A stretch of DNA of 64,000 nt from Weeksella massiliensis (GTDB lineage Bacteria; Bacteroidota; Bacteroidia; Flavobacteriales; Weeksellaceae), in NCBI GenBank assembly GCA_000751595.1, contig CCMH01000045.1:1-64000 (forward strand). The letters run 5' to 3'. This document shows positions 55,402 to 64,000 of the stretch, piece by piece. Position 1 is the first letter of the stretch. Each line of letters opens with the position of its first letter. The position numbers were made by a program, and so were the translations under genes. The notes under the pieces were generated by a model. That model had not been told where the DNA came from. It ran no database searches and saw nothing but the letters and a program-made list of their open reading frames with translations.

Positions 55402-56946
55402 TTATAATAAACTTTGTTTGTGTTGGAAATGAATGATCAGAAAAATACTAATCAGAATAGAAAATCCCCAAAGCGAACTTCCTCCATAACTGAAAAATGG
55501 TAACGGAATCCCAACCGTCGGGAAAAGTCCCATCACCATCGCAATGTTGATAAAGAAATGGAATAAGAGAATAGAGGCCACGCTATAGCCATAAAAACGG
55601 ACAAAAACATTGTCGTGCATTTCGGCTAAATAATAAATCCTACCGACAAAAAGAGCGTACAATAAAACGACAACAACACTACCGATAAATCCCCATTCTT
55701 CGCCAACGGTCACAAAAATATAGTCGGTTTGTTGTTCGGGTACGAACTTTCCTTTTTTCACAGTTCCTTGCAAATAGCCTTTTCCGGCAAATTCGCCCGA
55801 CCCGATAGCGGTTTTGGCATAGAGTAAATTGTAGCCCGATGTGTCGCGGTATTTGGCTTCACCTTCGTACAAAACCATAACCCGTTCTTTTTGGTGTTTG
55901 GGTAATTTTTCGAAAATGATGGGTGAGATAAAACTAAGCGTTGTGACGAAAACTAATGCAATTGTAGTAACAATTGCAGAGGTTGTGAGGATGTCGGTTT
56001 TGAATCCTGAATTGATTTTGAATGGTGAATTGAGCGCTTCTTTTCTACGGTTTAATTTCATGACGATGATGGGTAGAATAGAAAAAATAAATCCTATCGT
56101 ACCAAAAACATTTACATTGAACCGTATAGGATCGGAGAAAAACAGGGAGCGTTCTGGGTATAAATGACCAAAAGATTCGCGCGTATGCAAGGATAAATTC
56201 GACACGATATAACTCAAACCAATAATCAAAACAAAGAAGATCGAAAGACCAATCAAAACCCCGTACATCGTGTCTTCTACGTCTTGGCTATAATTGAATG
56301 CGTGGATGAGTAAGGTTATGAATAATAACATAAAACCAAAAATCAGCAATACATAAAACGGAATCTGAATAATGGAAATCAGAAACAAAACCAAGCCGAT
56401 AATTGGGATAATAATAAACCCAGGATTCAGACCTTCTCGATAAAGCGGAATCGCCAAAGAACAGAAAATAATAACAGACCCTAAGTCGGGTTGTAGCATA
56501 ATCAGGGCAATGGGGAGAGCCAAAATAATGAGGATTCTGCTCAGCGTGGCAAAACTATTGAGGTTGGTATTGGCATGGTTGAGGTAATTAGCAATAAGCA
56601 GCGCAGTTCCTATTTTGGCAAATTCTGCGGGTTGCAAAGAAAAACTACCAAATCGGTACCAGGCTTTTGCACCGTTTACTTCTTTTCCGATGACCAAAAC
56701 GCCGGCAAGGAGAACGAGCGAAATTATGTAAATTACCAAACTATTGGCTTCGAAAAAATTTCGGTTATTATTGCTAATGACAATCAGACCCAAAATCATG
56801 ACCAAGGCCAAACCTGAGGTAATCATTTGTTTGATTCCCAAATCTGGATTCACACTATAAACATTCATGATCCCGAAAGTCAGCAAAATTAATCCCAACA
56901 AAATCGTTGGCCAATCAATTCCTTGCAATGCTCTGCTTTGTCCCAA
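55402..56946 (-). CDS. rodA: Rod shape-determining protein RodA (SEDS glycosyltransferase)
   Basis: An inner-membrane peptidoglycan polymerase of the SEDS family that works with PBP2 in side-wall elongation. Its 514 residues have about ten helices and SEDS motifs QPDLGSVIIF with the catalytic Asp in a loop, EEWGFIGS and PLPFFSYGGSSL. An insert between the middle helices makes it longer than E. coli RodA (370), as is usual in Bacteroidota. The start is TTG. A second in-frame TTG six codons later is also possible. The gene overlaps the end of mrdA by 32 bases and is last in the mre operon. Confidence 0.95.
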   Translation of the reverse strand: MGQSRALQGIDWPTILLGLILLTFGIMNVYSVNPDLGIKQMITSGLALVMILGLIVISNNNRNFFEANSLVIYIISLVLLAGVLVIGKEVNGAKAWYRFGSFSLQPAEFAKIGTALLIANYLNHANTNLNSFATLSRILIILALPIALIMLQPDLGSVIIFCSLAIPLYREGLNPGFIIIPIIGLVLFLISIIQIPFYVLLIFGFMLLFITLLIHAFNYSQDVEDTMYGVLIGLSIFFVLIIGLSYIVSNLSLHTRESFGHLYPERSLFFSDPIRFNVNVFGTIGFIFSILPIIVMKLNRRKEALNSPFKINSGFKTDILTTSAIVTTIALVFVTTLSFISPIIFEKLPKHQKERVMVLYEGEAKYRDTSGYNLLYAKTAIGSGEFAGKGYLQGTVKKGKFVPEQQTDYIFVTVGEEWGFIGSVVVVLLYALFVGRIYYLAEMHDNVFVRFYGYSVASILLFHFFINIAMVMGLFPTVGIPLPFFSYGGSSLWGFSILISIFLIIHFQHKQSLL

Positions 56947-58825
56947 GGCTATCTTTTTTTATGGGTTCTACATATAAACCTTTTCTTTTTAGGTAATCTA
57001 TCCATTGTTTTCGGTATTCACCTTGTAGGTTTCCATTTTTCATTTGGTTGAATAAACCAGTTCTTTTTATGGTATCGGTTAGATATCTTTCGGCGACCAA
57101 ACTCGTCATCGGACCTGCCCAACGAGCACCCCAATAACCATTCTCTACGATGGCTGCCACCACAATTTTCGGATTCTCTTTTGGCGCAATCAAGACAAAA
57201 AGAGAGTGGTCTTGCCCTTGCGAGTTCTGTGAAGTTCCTGTTTTTCCTAATTGAACAAAATCATTTACGCGAAAACTTCTTGCGGTTCCCATCGTAAAAA
57301 CATTTTCCATTCCGTTGAGGATGGTTTGGAAATATTTAGGATCGACCAAGGTCTTTTTAGGAACAACAAAATTGGAATCTTTGATGGGTTCTCCTTCAAT
57401 TTTTTTAACGATGTGCGGCGTGTAGAAATGTCCTTTGTTGGCAATAACAGCAGTAAAGTTGGCCATCTGTAATGGAGTAGTGGTAATTTCACCTTGTCCC
57501 ATTCCGTTGAAAATAATTCGGTAAGGATTCCAAACGCCTTCGCCCATCATTTTATCGTAAAAAGCAGCTGTCGGGATAGTTCCTTTACTCCCAACAGGTA
57601 AATCGGTTCCCATAAATTTTCCTAATCCAAAACTATTCATAATCGAAGCCCATTGATTCAATCCGACAGAATAATCAGCAGAATCTTTTCGGACAATATC
57701 GCGATAAGCTTCAGAAAAATAGTTGTTGCACGATTTACCAATCGCACGCTCCAAGCCTTGTGGTGCATAATACATTCCACAGTGACAAGCAATTCTCATC
57801 CGACCATACCGGAAACCATGTTTACAAACATACTTGGTATCGGGGGTCATCGTACCCATTTGCATCCCAGCCAAGGCAGTAACCATTTTGAAGGTTGATC
57901 CCGGCGGATAAGTTGCTTGCAAAGCACGATCGAAAGTAGGTTTTGAGATAGAATCTCGAATGAGTGCATTTCGGGTAACCGAATTTAGAAAATCTCCCGG
58001 ATCGATAGTGGGCGCAGAAGCTAAAGCCAAAATTTCGCCAGTATTAGGATCCAAGGCAACGATGGCGCCACGTTTGTTTTGCAACATGTCTTCGGCCAAT
58101 TTCTGCAGATCATAATCGATGGTCAGCATCAAGGTTTTTCCACTTTTCACCGGGCGGTCGTATTCTCCGTTTTTATACGGTCCCACAACATTCATATGAA
58201 TATCGACAATATGATTTTTCACACCTTTGGTTCCGCGAAGATCTTTTTCGTATGATTTTTCTACTCCACTAATTCCGACCAAATCCCCAGGCTGATAATA
58301 ATTAGAATCAGTTTTGATATAGGCAGTATTTGCTTCGTTGATATACCCCAAAATGTTTCCTGCACTATTGACCATGTATTTTCGTTCGGGTCTTTTCACA
58401 ATACTAAAAGCAGGATAGAGGTATAAGCGTTCTTGCATCCGAGCAAAATTTTCTCGCGAGATACTTTTGAGAAAAGGATAAGGCGTCATTTTCTTATAGT
58501 CGGGTGCAGAAGTAATGGTAGAAAGAATCGAATCAAATTGGTTTTTTGTAATGCCTAACAATGCTGTAAAACCAATGGTATCGAATGAATCGGTGATATG
58601 TTTAGGAATCACATTCAATTCGTACGAATAGGTATTGGACACTAATAATTTTCCTTTTCGATCGAGAATATCGCCCCGATTAGGGTATATAATTTCTTGT
58701 TTGATTGATGTATTGAACGCATTGAGCTGATAGCGATCGGTCCCCAATTGCAGATAAGCCAAACGTGCGATAAACAAACAAACTATGAAAAAGATAATGC
58801 CATAAATGATGACTAATTTTTTCAT
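56915..58825 (-). CDS. mrdA: Penicillin-binding protein 2 (transpeptidase)
   Basis: The class B transpeptidase of the elongation complex, crosslinking new side-wall peptidoglycan, anchored by one N-terminal helix with its catalytic domain in the periplasm. Motifs are STFK (Ser310-Lys313), SCN (365-367) and KTGTSQ. Extra cysteines at 334, 347 and 349, together with Cys366 in SCN, sit near the active site (KYVCKHGF, ACHCGMYY), a pattern I recall in Bacteroidota PBP2. The length of 636 is normal. It sits between mreD and rodA in the standard order. Confidence 0.96.
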   Translation of the reverse strand: MKKLVIIYGIIFFIVCLFIARLAYLQLGTDRYQLNAFNTSIKQEIIYPNRGDILDRKGKLLVSNTYSYELNVIPKHITDSFDTIGFTALLGITKNQFDSILSTITSAPDYKKMTPYPFLKSISRENFARMQERLYLYPAFSIVKRPERKYMVNSAGNILGYINEANTAYIKTDSNYYQPGDLVGISGVEKSYEKDLRGTKGVKNHIVDIHMNVVGPYKNGEYDRPVKSGKTLMLTIDYDLQKLAEDMLQNKRGAIVALDPNTGEILALASAPTIDPGDFLNSVTRNALIRDSISKPTFDRALQATYPPGSTFKMVTALAGMQMGTMTPDTKYVCKHGFRYGRMRIACHCGMYYAPQGLERAIGKSCNNYFSEAYRDIVRKDSADYSVGLNQWASIMNSFGLGKFMGTDLPVGSKGTIPTAAFYDKMMGEGVWNPYRIIFNGMGQGEITTTPLQMANFTAVIANKGHFYTPHIVKKIEGEPIKDSNFVVPKKTLVDPKYFQTILNGMENVFTMGTARSFRVNDFVQLGKTGTSQNSQGQDHSLFVLIAPKENPKIVVAAIVENGYWGARWAGPMTSLVAERYLTDTIKRTGLFNQMKNGNLQGEYRKQWIDYLKRKGLYVEPIKKDSLGTKQSIARN

Positions 58826-59337
58826 AAGGTAACTTTTCGTCTAAAGAGTATTTTATAAATGAATACAAAGATAAAGGTAAGAATTGAACTTAAAACAGCA
58901 CTTATCAAAACTTCGTTCAGATGAGCTAATTTAAAGTTTTCTAAGACAAAAAGAAGAATATGATGAATAAATATTAATAAAATTGTAAGGGTAAACCATT
59001 GTAAGCCCGAAAGTTCATAAGTATTGTAACGATCATTTTCATCGGCATCTTGTCCTGTAATAAGTCGTAAAATCTTGTTGCGTAGAAAAGCAATACTCAC
59101 CAAAGAAAAAGTATGTATTCCACCCGTTTGTTGCACAAAGTCGATTCCTAATCCTAAAATAAAACTCAACAAAAGCAAGGCATATTTATTACCCAATTGA
59201 GGATAAAAAATCACAAAAACGACGTAAAAAAAAGGTTGTGCTTTACCCAATACTTCTATCTGATCAAAAATCATGACCTGAAGAAGAATGAGAAGAATTA
59301 CCTTAAACAGGTTGAAGATAAAATCTCTATTGAACAT
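58822..59337 (-). CDS. mreD: Rod shape-determining protein MreD
   Basis: An integral membrane protein of 171 residues with five to six helices and no catalytic motif, part of the elongasome with MreB and MreC. It is recognised by its place between mreC and mrdA and by its helix pattern, with LGLGIDFVQQTGGIHTFSLV and the LILLQVMIFDQIEVLG opening. It overlaps both neighbours (4 bases with mrdA and 11 with mreC), so the operon is translated in a coupled way. Confidence 0.92.
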   Translation of the reverse strand: MFNRDFIFNLFKVILLILLQVMIFDQIEVLGKAQPFFYVVFVIFYPQLGNKYALLLLSFILGLGIDFVQQTGGIHTFSLVSIAFLRNKILRLITGQDADENDRYNTYELSGLQWFTLTILLIFIHHILLFVLENFKLAHLNEVLISAVLSSILTFIFVFIYKILFRRKVTL

Positions 59338-60184
59338 TGCGCGGATCTTTTTTTATGGTGTCGGTAGATTCTACTTGTTTTATTTCTATTTTTTTCAGGT
59401 TCGTAACCACATAAGCATACTTCAGGTTTGCAAAGTTTTCTCGTAGTTTCACTTTGATTTTCAGTTCGCCCGAAACATTGTCTATTTCTTTGTTGCTCAC
59501 CGTACCAATCATGATTCCTTCTGGGAAAACAGGCGATTTACCATCCGTTTCTATCGTATCTCCTTTGTTTACCGTGATATATTTTGGGATTTCGGTAAGA
59601 TAGGTGTAGCGCGGATCTTCTCCGTCCCAAATCATCGTACCGAAATATTCATTTCCTTTGATTCGTGCATTGATCTGACTATCGGTATTGAGGATAGAAA
59701 TTGCACGGGCATAATTATCGGTTGTTTTGGTCACAATCCCTACAATTCCATGTTGCGTCATGATGCCATCACCGATTTGTACACCGTCTTTTTTACCTTT
59801 ATTAATGGTTAAGAAATTATGCGAACGCACAATTGTATTGTTGATAATATCGGTCGGAATGAAAGAATATATTTGATGATATTTTGCACTATCAACCAAT
59901 TGTTTTTCACTCGTAGCCGGTTTGTTGATGCCTAGAGCGACTAATTGTTTTCTCAGGATTGCGTTTTCTTCTTGCAACTCGCGATTGTACGTTGGTAGGT
60001 TGAAGAAACGAGTAACTTTTGAAGTCTGTTTATTGATTGCACCGGTAATTTTTACACTTGCCTGACCCAAAATTACTTCATGATACACATTGTATCGAAA
60101 GATAAGTATCGAGGCAATCATTTGTAAGCATAGAAAAAATAATAGAAATCCGTTTTTTCTAATTATATTAAAAATAAAATGCAT
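59327..60184 (-). CDS. mreC: Rod shape-determining protein MreC
   Basis: A 285-residue periplasmic scaffold with one N-terminal helix (about 8-28), a coiled coil near residues 70-90 (RELQEENAILRKQLVAL), and a beta-rich domain with KGKKDGVQIGDGIMTQHGIV. It links MreB to PBP2 and RodA. It lies 35 bases after mreB and overlaps mreD. Confidence 0.95.
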   Translation of the reverse strand: MHFIFNIIRKNGFLLFFLCLQMIASILIFRYNVYHEVILGQASVKITGAINKQTSKVTRFFNLPTYNRELQEENAILRKQLVALGINKPATSEKQLVDSAKYHQIYSFIPTDIINNTIVRSHNFLTINKGKKDGVQIGDGIMTQHGIVGIVTKTTDNYARAISILNTDSQINARIKGNEYFGTMIWDGEDPRYTYLTEIPKYITVNKGDTIETDGKSPVFPEGIMIGTVSNKEIDNVSGELKIKVKLRENFANLKYAYVVTNLKKIEIKQVESTDTIKKDPRNVQ

Positions 60185-60219
60185 CGATACTTAAAAAATA
60201 AAAAATTTGGTTATACAAA

Positions 60220-61245
60220 TTACCTCATCAAGAAGGTATATTTATCAATATTTTTTAGGGCAATTCCTGTTCCACGTACTACGGCACGCAAAGGGTCATC
60301 TGCCAAGAAGACAGGTAAGCCTGTTTTCTTAGACACGCGCTGATCGAGTCCTCTCAACATCGATCCACCTCCGGCCATATAAATTCCGGTGTTGTAGATA
60401 TCCGCTGCCAATTCTGGTGGCGTTTGAGAAAGCGTTTCCATTACGGCATCTTCTATTCTAAGAATAGATTTGTCGAGTGCACGTGCAATTTCTTTATAGT
60501 TAACGGTAATTTCTTTTGGTTTCCCAGTAATTAGATCACGTCCTTGTACAGGTAGATCTTCTGGTTCGTGTTCCAATTCTTCTACCGCCGCGCCCACTTC
60601 AATTTTTATGCGTTCAGCTGTGCGTTCACCAATATAAAGATTATGATGGGTTCTTAGATAATAAGCAATATCGTTGGTGAATACATCACCAGCAATTTTT
60701 ACCGATTTGTCGCAAACAATCCCACCAAGGGCAATAACAGCAATTTCTGTTGTTCCGCCTCCTATATCGATAATCATGTTTCCTTTTGGCTGAGTAACAT
60801 CGATTCCTACACCGATTGCTGCGGCCATAGGTTCGTAAATAAGTCGAACATCTTTGGCATTAACTCTTTGACAAGAATCTTTAACAGCTCTTTTTTCTAC
60901 TTCTGTAATGCCCGAAGGAATACAAATCACCATGCGTAATGAAGGTGAAAATAATTTTCCTTGAATTCCTGGAATTTTTTTTATGAATTCCGTTAGCATA
61001 AATTCTGAAGCTTCGAAATCTGCTATAACTCCATCCTTCAATGGGCGTATAGTTTTGATGTCGTCATGGGTTTTCCCTTGCATGTGTTTGGCTTGTTCGC
61101 CAACCGCAATTACCTTATTTGTTCTGCGATGTATGGCTACAATCGAAGGACTATCGACCACAACTTTGTTATTGTGTATGATAAGTGTATTTGCTGTTCC
61201 TAAATCTATCGCAATTTCTTGCGTAAAAAAATTAAACAATCCCAT
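60220..61245 (-). CDS. mreB: Rod shape-determining protein MreB (actin homologue)
   Basis: Forms membrane-bound filaments that guide side-wall synthesis. Its 341 residues show the actin-fold nucleotide motifs: IDLGTANTLI at the start, MIDIGGGTTEIAVIALGG, and GIYMAGGGSMLRGLD. The gene starts the operon mreB-mreC-mreD-mrdA-rodA, which supports a rod-shaped cell. A clear promoter lies in the gap upstream. Confidence 0.98.
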   Translation of the reverse strand: MGLFNFFTQEIAIDLGTANTLIIHNNKVVVDSPSIVAIHRRTNKVIAVGEQAKHMQGKTHDDIKTIRPLKDGVIADFEASEFMLTEFIKKIPGIQGKLFSPSLRMVICIPSGITEVEKRAVKDSCQRVNAKDVRLIYEPMAAAIGVGIDVTQPKGNMIIDIGGGTTEIAVIALGGIVCDKSVKIAGDVFTNDIAYYLRTHHNLYIGERTAERIKIEVGAAVEELEHEPEDLPVQGRDLITGKPKEITVNYKEIARALDKSILRIEDAVMETLSQTPPELAADIYNTGIYMAGGGSMLRGLDQRVSKKTGLPVFLADDPLRAVVRGTGIALKNIDKYTFLMR

Positions 61246-61293
61246 TTATGTTTCTATGTCTCAGATTTTTGATTGTGAAAAATATAATAGCTA

Positions 61294-61301
61294 CAAAAGT
61301 A
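61294..61301 (-). promoter_or_regulatory. Promoter -7 box of the mre operon
   Basis: TACTTTTG on the minus strand matches TAnnTTTG exactly and lies 48 bases before the mreB ATG. The remaining gap to sppA shows no gene. Confidence 0.65.
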
Positions 61302-61416
61302 TGATATTTTTACCGCAAAACACAAGCATATTTTGGATAAAAAAATCATACTTCAAATTAACGCAGAACTTTTTAGGATAGTATACGATTACCTCTTAAA
61401 ATTATGATAATCTTTT

Positions 61417-63192
61417 TTATTTAATAGTTACATTAAAAGGCATTCTAACTTGGATTCCTTTTTGTTCGTTGATTAATTTTATTTGTTTATAAAGTGCTTG
61501 TCCTTCTGTTCCTAATTCTTGAGCAAGTTTCGCATCGATATTATTTCCTGTAATTGATGCCATGAATTCTTCAAACGCATCTTTTCTTTTCGGAAAAGCT
61601 TCTGTGCTATAAGCATCTAATTTTACCAATTTTGCAGCATAGTTTATCGCATCTTGCAATCCTCCAAATTCATCCACCAAACCAAGTTCTTTGGCTTTTG
61701 TACCGGACCAAACATGGCCTCCTCCAATTTTATCAACTGCTTCAAAAGTCATTTTTCTGTTTTTAGAAATATGAGAAACAAATTGATGATAAATCGACTC
61801 GATACTTTTTCGCATTGTGCGTTCAGCATCTGCACTCAAAGGATTGGTGAGTGATTTTAGTTGATCTGCATTGGCATTGGTTTTGGCAATATCTGTTGTG
61901 ATACCAACCGAATTGGCTAATTTTTTCACGTTCGGAATCATACCGAGAACACCAATTGATCCAGTAATTGTGGTAGGATTCGCAAAAATACGTTCAGAAG
62001 ATTGAGCGATATAATAACCACCCGAAGCTGCTACATCTCCAAAAGAAACAACAACTGGTTTTTTCTTGCGCAATAGATCGAGTTCGTACAAGATTTGTTC
62101 TGACGCATTTGCGCTTCCACCAGGAGAATTGATGCGTAATACAACGGCTTTTATTTTATCATCTTCGGCCATTTTCTGGATCGCTTCGATGTAAGTTTTC
62201 GATTGTATTCCATCAAAACCATCGCCTTCTGTAATTGCTCCCGAAGCATAAAGAATTCCGATTTTGTTTTTATTCGAATTCGAATCCAATTGTAGGATAT
62301 AATTATCCAACGAAACAAAATGTTTGGTTTTTGCTTTTTGTGAGAGTTCGGTCGCAGAATCATCTAATTTTTTTAGGATCATCATATCGTATTGCGATTC
62401 TTGCATCAAGTCGTCGATCAGTTTATTTTCTTTGGCTTTTTCTGGAATGAAAGCATAAAGACTATCCACTTTAATATTGAAATCCGTCAACGATAATTGT
62501 CTGTCTTTCGCCATTTTGGTAGAAATATTCGTCCAAATATCGTTCATGTATTCGGTAATTTGTTCCCGGTTTTCCGGAGACAAATCGCTACGCAAATATG
62601 GTTCAACGGCACTTTTGTAGGCACCATGACGAATCACTTGAAAATCGACCCCATATTTATCTCCAAAATTTTTATAAAACATAACTTCTGCTCCTAAACC
62701 TTGCAACATCGTCATTCCTAGCGGATTCTGATAAACTTTGTCGGCTACGGTTTGGATATAATACGAAGTTTGCGATGTGTTATTAGTGAAAGCATATACG
62801 AATTTACCCGACTTTTTGAAGTTCTGTAAGGCTGTTCGGATGTCGTCTGCTTGTGTAAATCCACCCTGAAATTGTTCTATTTTCAGAGAGATACCTTTGA
62901 TACGTTTATCGGTTTCCGCATTTTTTATGGCTCGAAGAATATCATCTAGGTAGAAAGAACTATTCGATTGGTTCGATAGATTGAAAAGATTCATCGGGAC
63001 GCGATCCATTTCGCTTTCCATAATCGGTGAATCGAGGGTGATTTCTAGTACAGATCCGTCTTTGATAGGTTTGGTAGGACTGCTTGTGAGGGCAGAAAAG
63101 AATATAAATCCTATCAAAACCAAAAGAATAAGACTAAAAGTGAGCAGGTTTCCGACTATTGTAGAAAAAACCCGCGAAAAAAAGTTTTTCAT
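61417..63192 (-). CDS. sppA: Signal peptide peptidase SppA (67-kDa type)
   Basis: An inner-membrane serine protease that degrades cleaved signal peptides. Its 591 residues include one N-terminal helix (about 14-33) and two tandem SppA domains. The catalytic Lys is expected in the N-terminal domain at IRHGAYKSAVEPYL and the Ser in the C-terminal domain at GDVAASGGYYIAQ. Both are present. The double-domain length matches the E. coli type rather than the short SppA. It is divergent from folK with only 28 bases between them, so the two promoters probably overlap the opposite gene. Confidence 0.95.
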   Translation of the reverse strand: MKNFFSRVFSTIVGNLLTFSLILLVLIGFIFFSALTSSPTKPIKDGSVLEITLDSPIMESEMDRVPMNLFNLSNQSNSSFYLDDILRAIKNAETDKRIKGISLKIEQFQGGFTQADDIRTALQNFKKSGKFVYAFTNNTSQTSYYIQTVADKVYQNPLGMTMLQGLGAEVMFYKNFGDKYGVDFQVIRHGAYKSAVEPYLRSDLSPENREQITEYMNDIWTNISTKMAKDRQLSLTDFNIKVDSLYAFIPEKAKENKLIDDLMQESQYDMMILKKLDDSATELSQKAKTKHFVSLDNYILQLDSNSNKNKIGILYASGAITEGDGFDGIQSKTYIEAIQKMAEDDKIKAVVLRINSPGGSANASEQILYELDLLRKKKPVVVSFGDVAASGGYYIAQSSERIFANPTTITGSIGVLGMIPNVKKLANSVGITTDIAKTNANADQLKSLTNPLSADAERTMRKSIESIYHQFVSHISKNRKMTFEAVDKIGGGHVWSGTKAKELGLVDEFGGLQDAINYAAKLVKLDAYSTEAFPKRKDAFEEFMASITGNNIDAKLAQELGTEGQALYKQIKLINEQKGIQVRMPFNVTIK

Positions 63193-63208
63193 GATTTAAA
63201 GAGATTCT

Positions 63209-63216
63209 TATTTTTG
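63209..63216 (+). promoter_or_regulatory. Promoter -7 box of folK
   Basis: TATTTTTG exactly matches TAnnTTTG and ends only 4 bases before the folK ATG, so transcription would begin at or very near the start codon. Confidence 0.55.
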
Positions 63217-63220
63217 CTAT

Positions 63221-63634
63221 ATGTCGCACAATCATGTTGTTTTGTTACTCGGTACCAATATTGGGGACAAAAAATTGAATATAGAAAATGCTCATAATGC
63301 TTTGCAGGATATTGGTTTGGAGATTGAAAATCAAACAATTATACTCGAAAATGAAGCGGTTGAGTTTACGTCAGAAAATATTTTTTTTAATCAGATAATC
63401 GAAGCGAAAACCTCTTTTTCTCCGATTGAATTGTTGAGAAACATCAAAAAAATAGAACAAGAAATGGGGCGGATGTATGCCAAGCCTTTGGATGGTGAAA
63501 TATATACTGATCGATTGATAGATATCGATATATTGTATTATAATCGAATCAATTATGTTACAAAAGAGTTAGAAATCCCTCATCCCAGGGCATTTACTAG
63601 AAAATTTGTAAAAGATTTATTATCCATGTTATAA
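63221..63634 (+). CDS. folK: Hydroxymethyl-dihydropterin pyrophosphokinase (HPPK)
   Basis: Transfers pyrophosphate from ATP to 6-hydroxymethyl-7,8-dihydropterin in folate synthesis. Its 137 residues show the HPPK marks: VLLLGTNIGDKKLNIENAHN, FFNQIIEAKTSFSPIELL, and the metal and substrate motif DRLIDIDILYY followed by IPHPRAFTRKFV. The length is slightly short for the family but all catalytic parts are present. It is a single-gene unit, divergent from sppA. Confidence 0.95.
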   Translation: MSHNHVVLLLGTNIGDKKLNIENAHNALQDIGLEIENQTIILENEAVEFTSENIFFNQIIEAKTSFSPIELLRNIKKIEQEMGRMYAKPLDGEIYTDRLIDIDILYYNRINYVTKELEIPHPRAFTRKFVKDLLSML

Positions 63635-63641
63635 TAAATAT

Positions 63642-63649
63642 TATATTTG
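63642..63649 (+). promoter_or_regulatory. Promoter -7 box of the OmpA-family gene
   Basis: TATATTTG exactly matches TAnnTTTG. The leader to the ATG is about 80 bases, longer than for most genes here. Confidence 0.65.
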
Positions 63650-63728
63650 CAAATGATATTTTTCTGTAAAATACGAAACATAAAAACTGTTAAATTTAAC
63701 CTAATTATATAATTCAATTTATTTACCT

Positions 63729-64000
63729 ATGAAGAAATTTGTACTCGCTGCTTCTGTAGTGCTTTATGGATTGTCTACTACTTTTCTTTCTGCACAGCAA
63801 CCTGCATATAAGAATTTTACTAAAAAGGACAAGATATTCAATGATTGGTCGGTCTCTCTATTTGCAGGTCTGAATGCCTTACAAAATACAGACTTAACCT
63901 CTTGGGGACGAGACGAAGGAAAATCTTGGTTTACACCAGGATATGATTTTGCTTTTTCTGTCAATCGTCAACTTACGCATGCTTTCGGTGTTTCTTTACA
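63729..64000 (+). CDS. OmpA-family outer-membrane protein, partial (5' end only)
   Basis: The first 90 codons of a gene cut by the window edge. A signal peptide (KKFVLAASVVLYGLSTTFLSAQ) is followed by DKIFNDWSVSLFAGLNALQN, then a pattern of alternating residues with VNRQLTHAFGVSL. This start resembles the barrel part of the abundant P60/OmpA-type proteins of Weeksellaceae. The peptidoglycan-binding OmpA domain expected at the C-terminus lies outside the window, so the family name is inferred. Confidence 0.7.
   Translation, partial: MKKFVLAASVVLYGLSTTFLSAQQPAYKNFTKKDKIFNDWSVSLFAGLNALQNTDLTSWGRDEGKSWFTPGYDFAFSVNRQLTHAFGVSL

Overview
This window is a stretch of chromosome from a member of the phylum Bacteroidota, most likely order Flavobacteriales and close to the Weeksellaceae (Weeksella, Empedobacter or Chryseobacterium type). 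The evidence is AT-rich DNA, many promoters with the Bacteroidota -7 box TAnnTTTG, a protein with a type IX secretion (T9SS) C-terminal signal, a PID-CTERM-like small protein, a Flavobacteriia-type LptD, a DUF2723 glycosyltransferase and OmpA- and OmpW-like outer-membrane proteins. The genus cannot be fixed from the sequence alone. Nearly all genes are core genes. I see no prophage, insertion sequence, CRISPR array or plasmid function.

Layout. 0-6.4 kb: dnaK with a strong terminator and a sigma-54-like upstream element, two gene remnants, a small HExxH protein, a secreted M1 peptidase and guaB. 6.4-15 kb: a large DUF2723 membrane glycosyltransferase, a tandem pair of small outer-membrane barrels, and a three-gene operon of lipoprotein, ABC ATPase and permease. 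15-20.1 kb: ileS, a DksA-like gene and lspA, then three tRNA-Val(TAC) genes with their own promoter and terminator. 20.2-31.6 kb: SDR oxidoreductase, ElaA acetyltransferase, DMT exporter, PutP symporter, then a co-directional run of mutL, two rhomboid proteases, an EEP-family protein, a HerA-like ATPase and an exonuclease/GIY-YIG protein. 31.6-42.9 kb: dGTPase, LemA with two TPM-domain proteins, a conserved unknown, an operon of amidase, MlaD and two Fe-S proteins, and divergent lptD. 42.9-51.4 kb: ridA, a membrane protein and pdxA; yceD and rpmF; accB and accC; tig, clpP and clpX. 51.4-64 kb: a T9SS cargo gene with a PID-CTERM-like partner, a TlpA-like thioredoxin, the mreBCD-mrdA-rodA cell-shape operon, sppA, folK and the start of an OmpA-family gene.

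The genes fall mainly into envelope building (mreBCD, mrdA, rodA, lptD, amidase, MlaD, lspA, SppA, outer-membrane proteins), protein quality control (dnaK, tig, clpPX, rhomboids), translation (ileS, tRNA-Val, rpmF) and basic metabolism (guaB, accBC, pdxA, folK, dgt).

The most unusual signal is not a gene. An 8-mer, GGTAGGAT, often extended to TTTYGGTAGGAT, occurs about 22 times in both orientations, in genes and between them, which is far above chance. It behaves like an uptake-type or other genome-wide recognition sequence. Other points of note are the T9SS/PID-CTERM pair, the sigma-54-like elements before dnaK and the OmpW-like pair, and several non-ATG starts.
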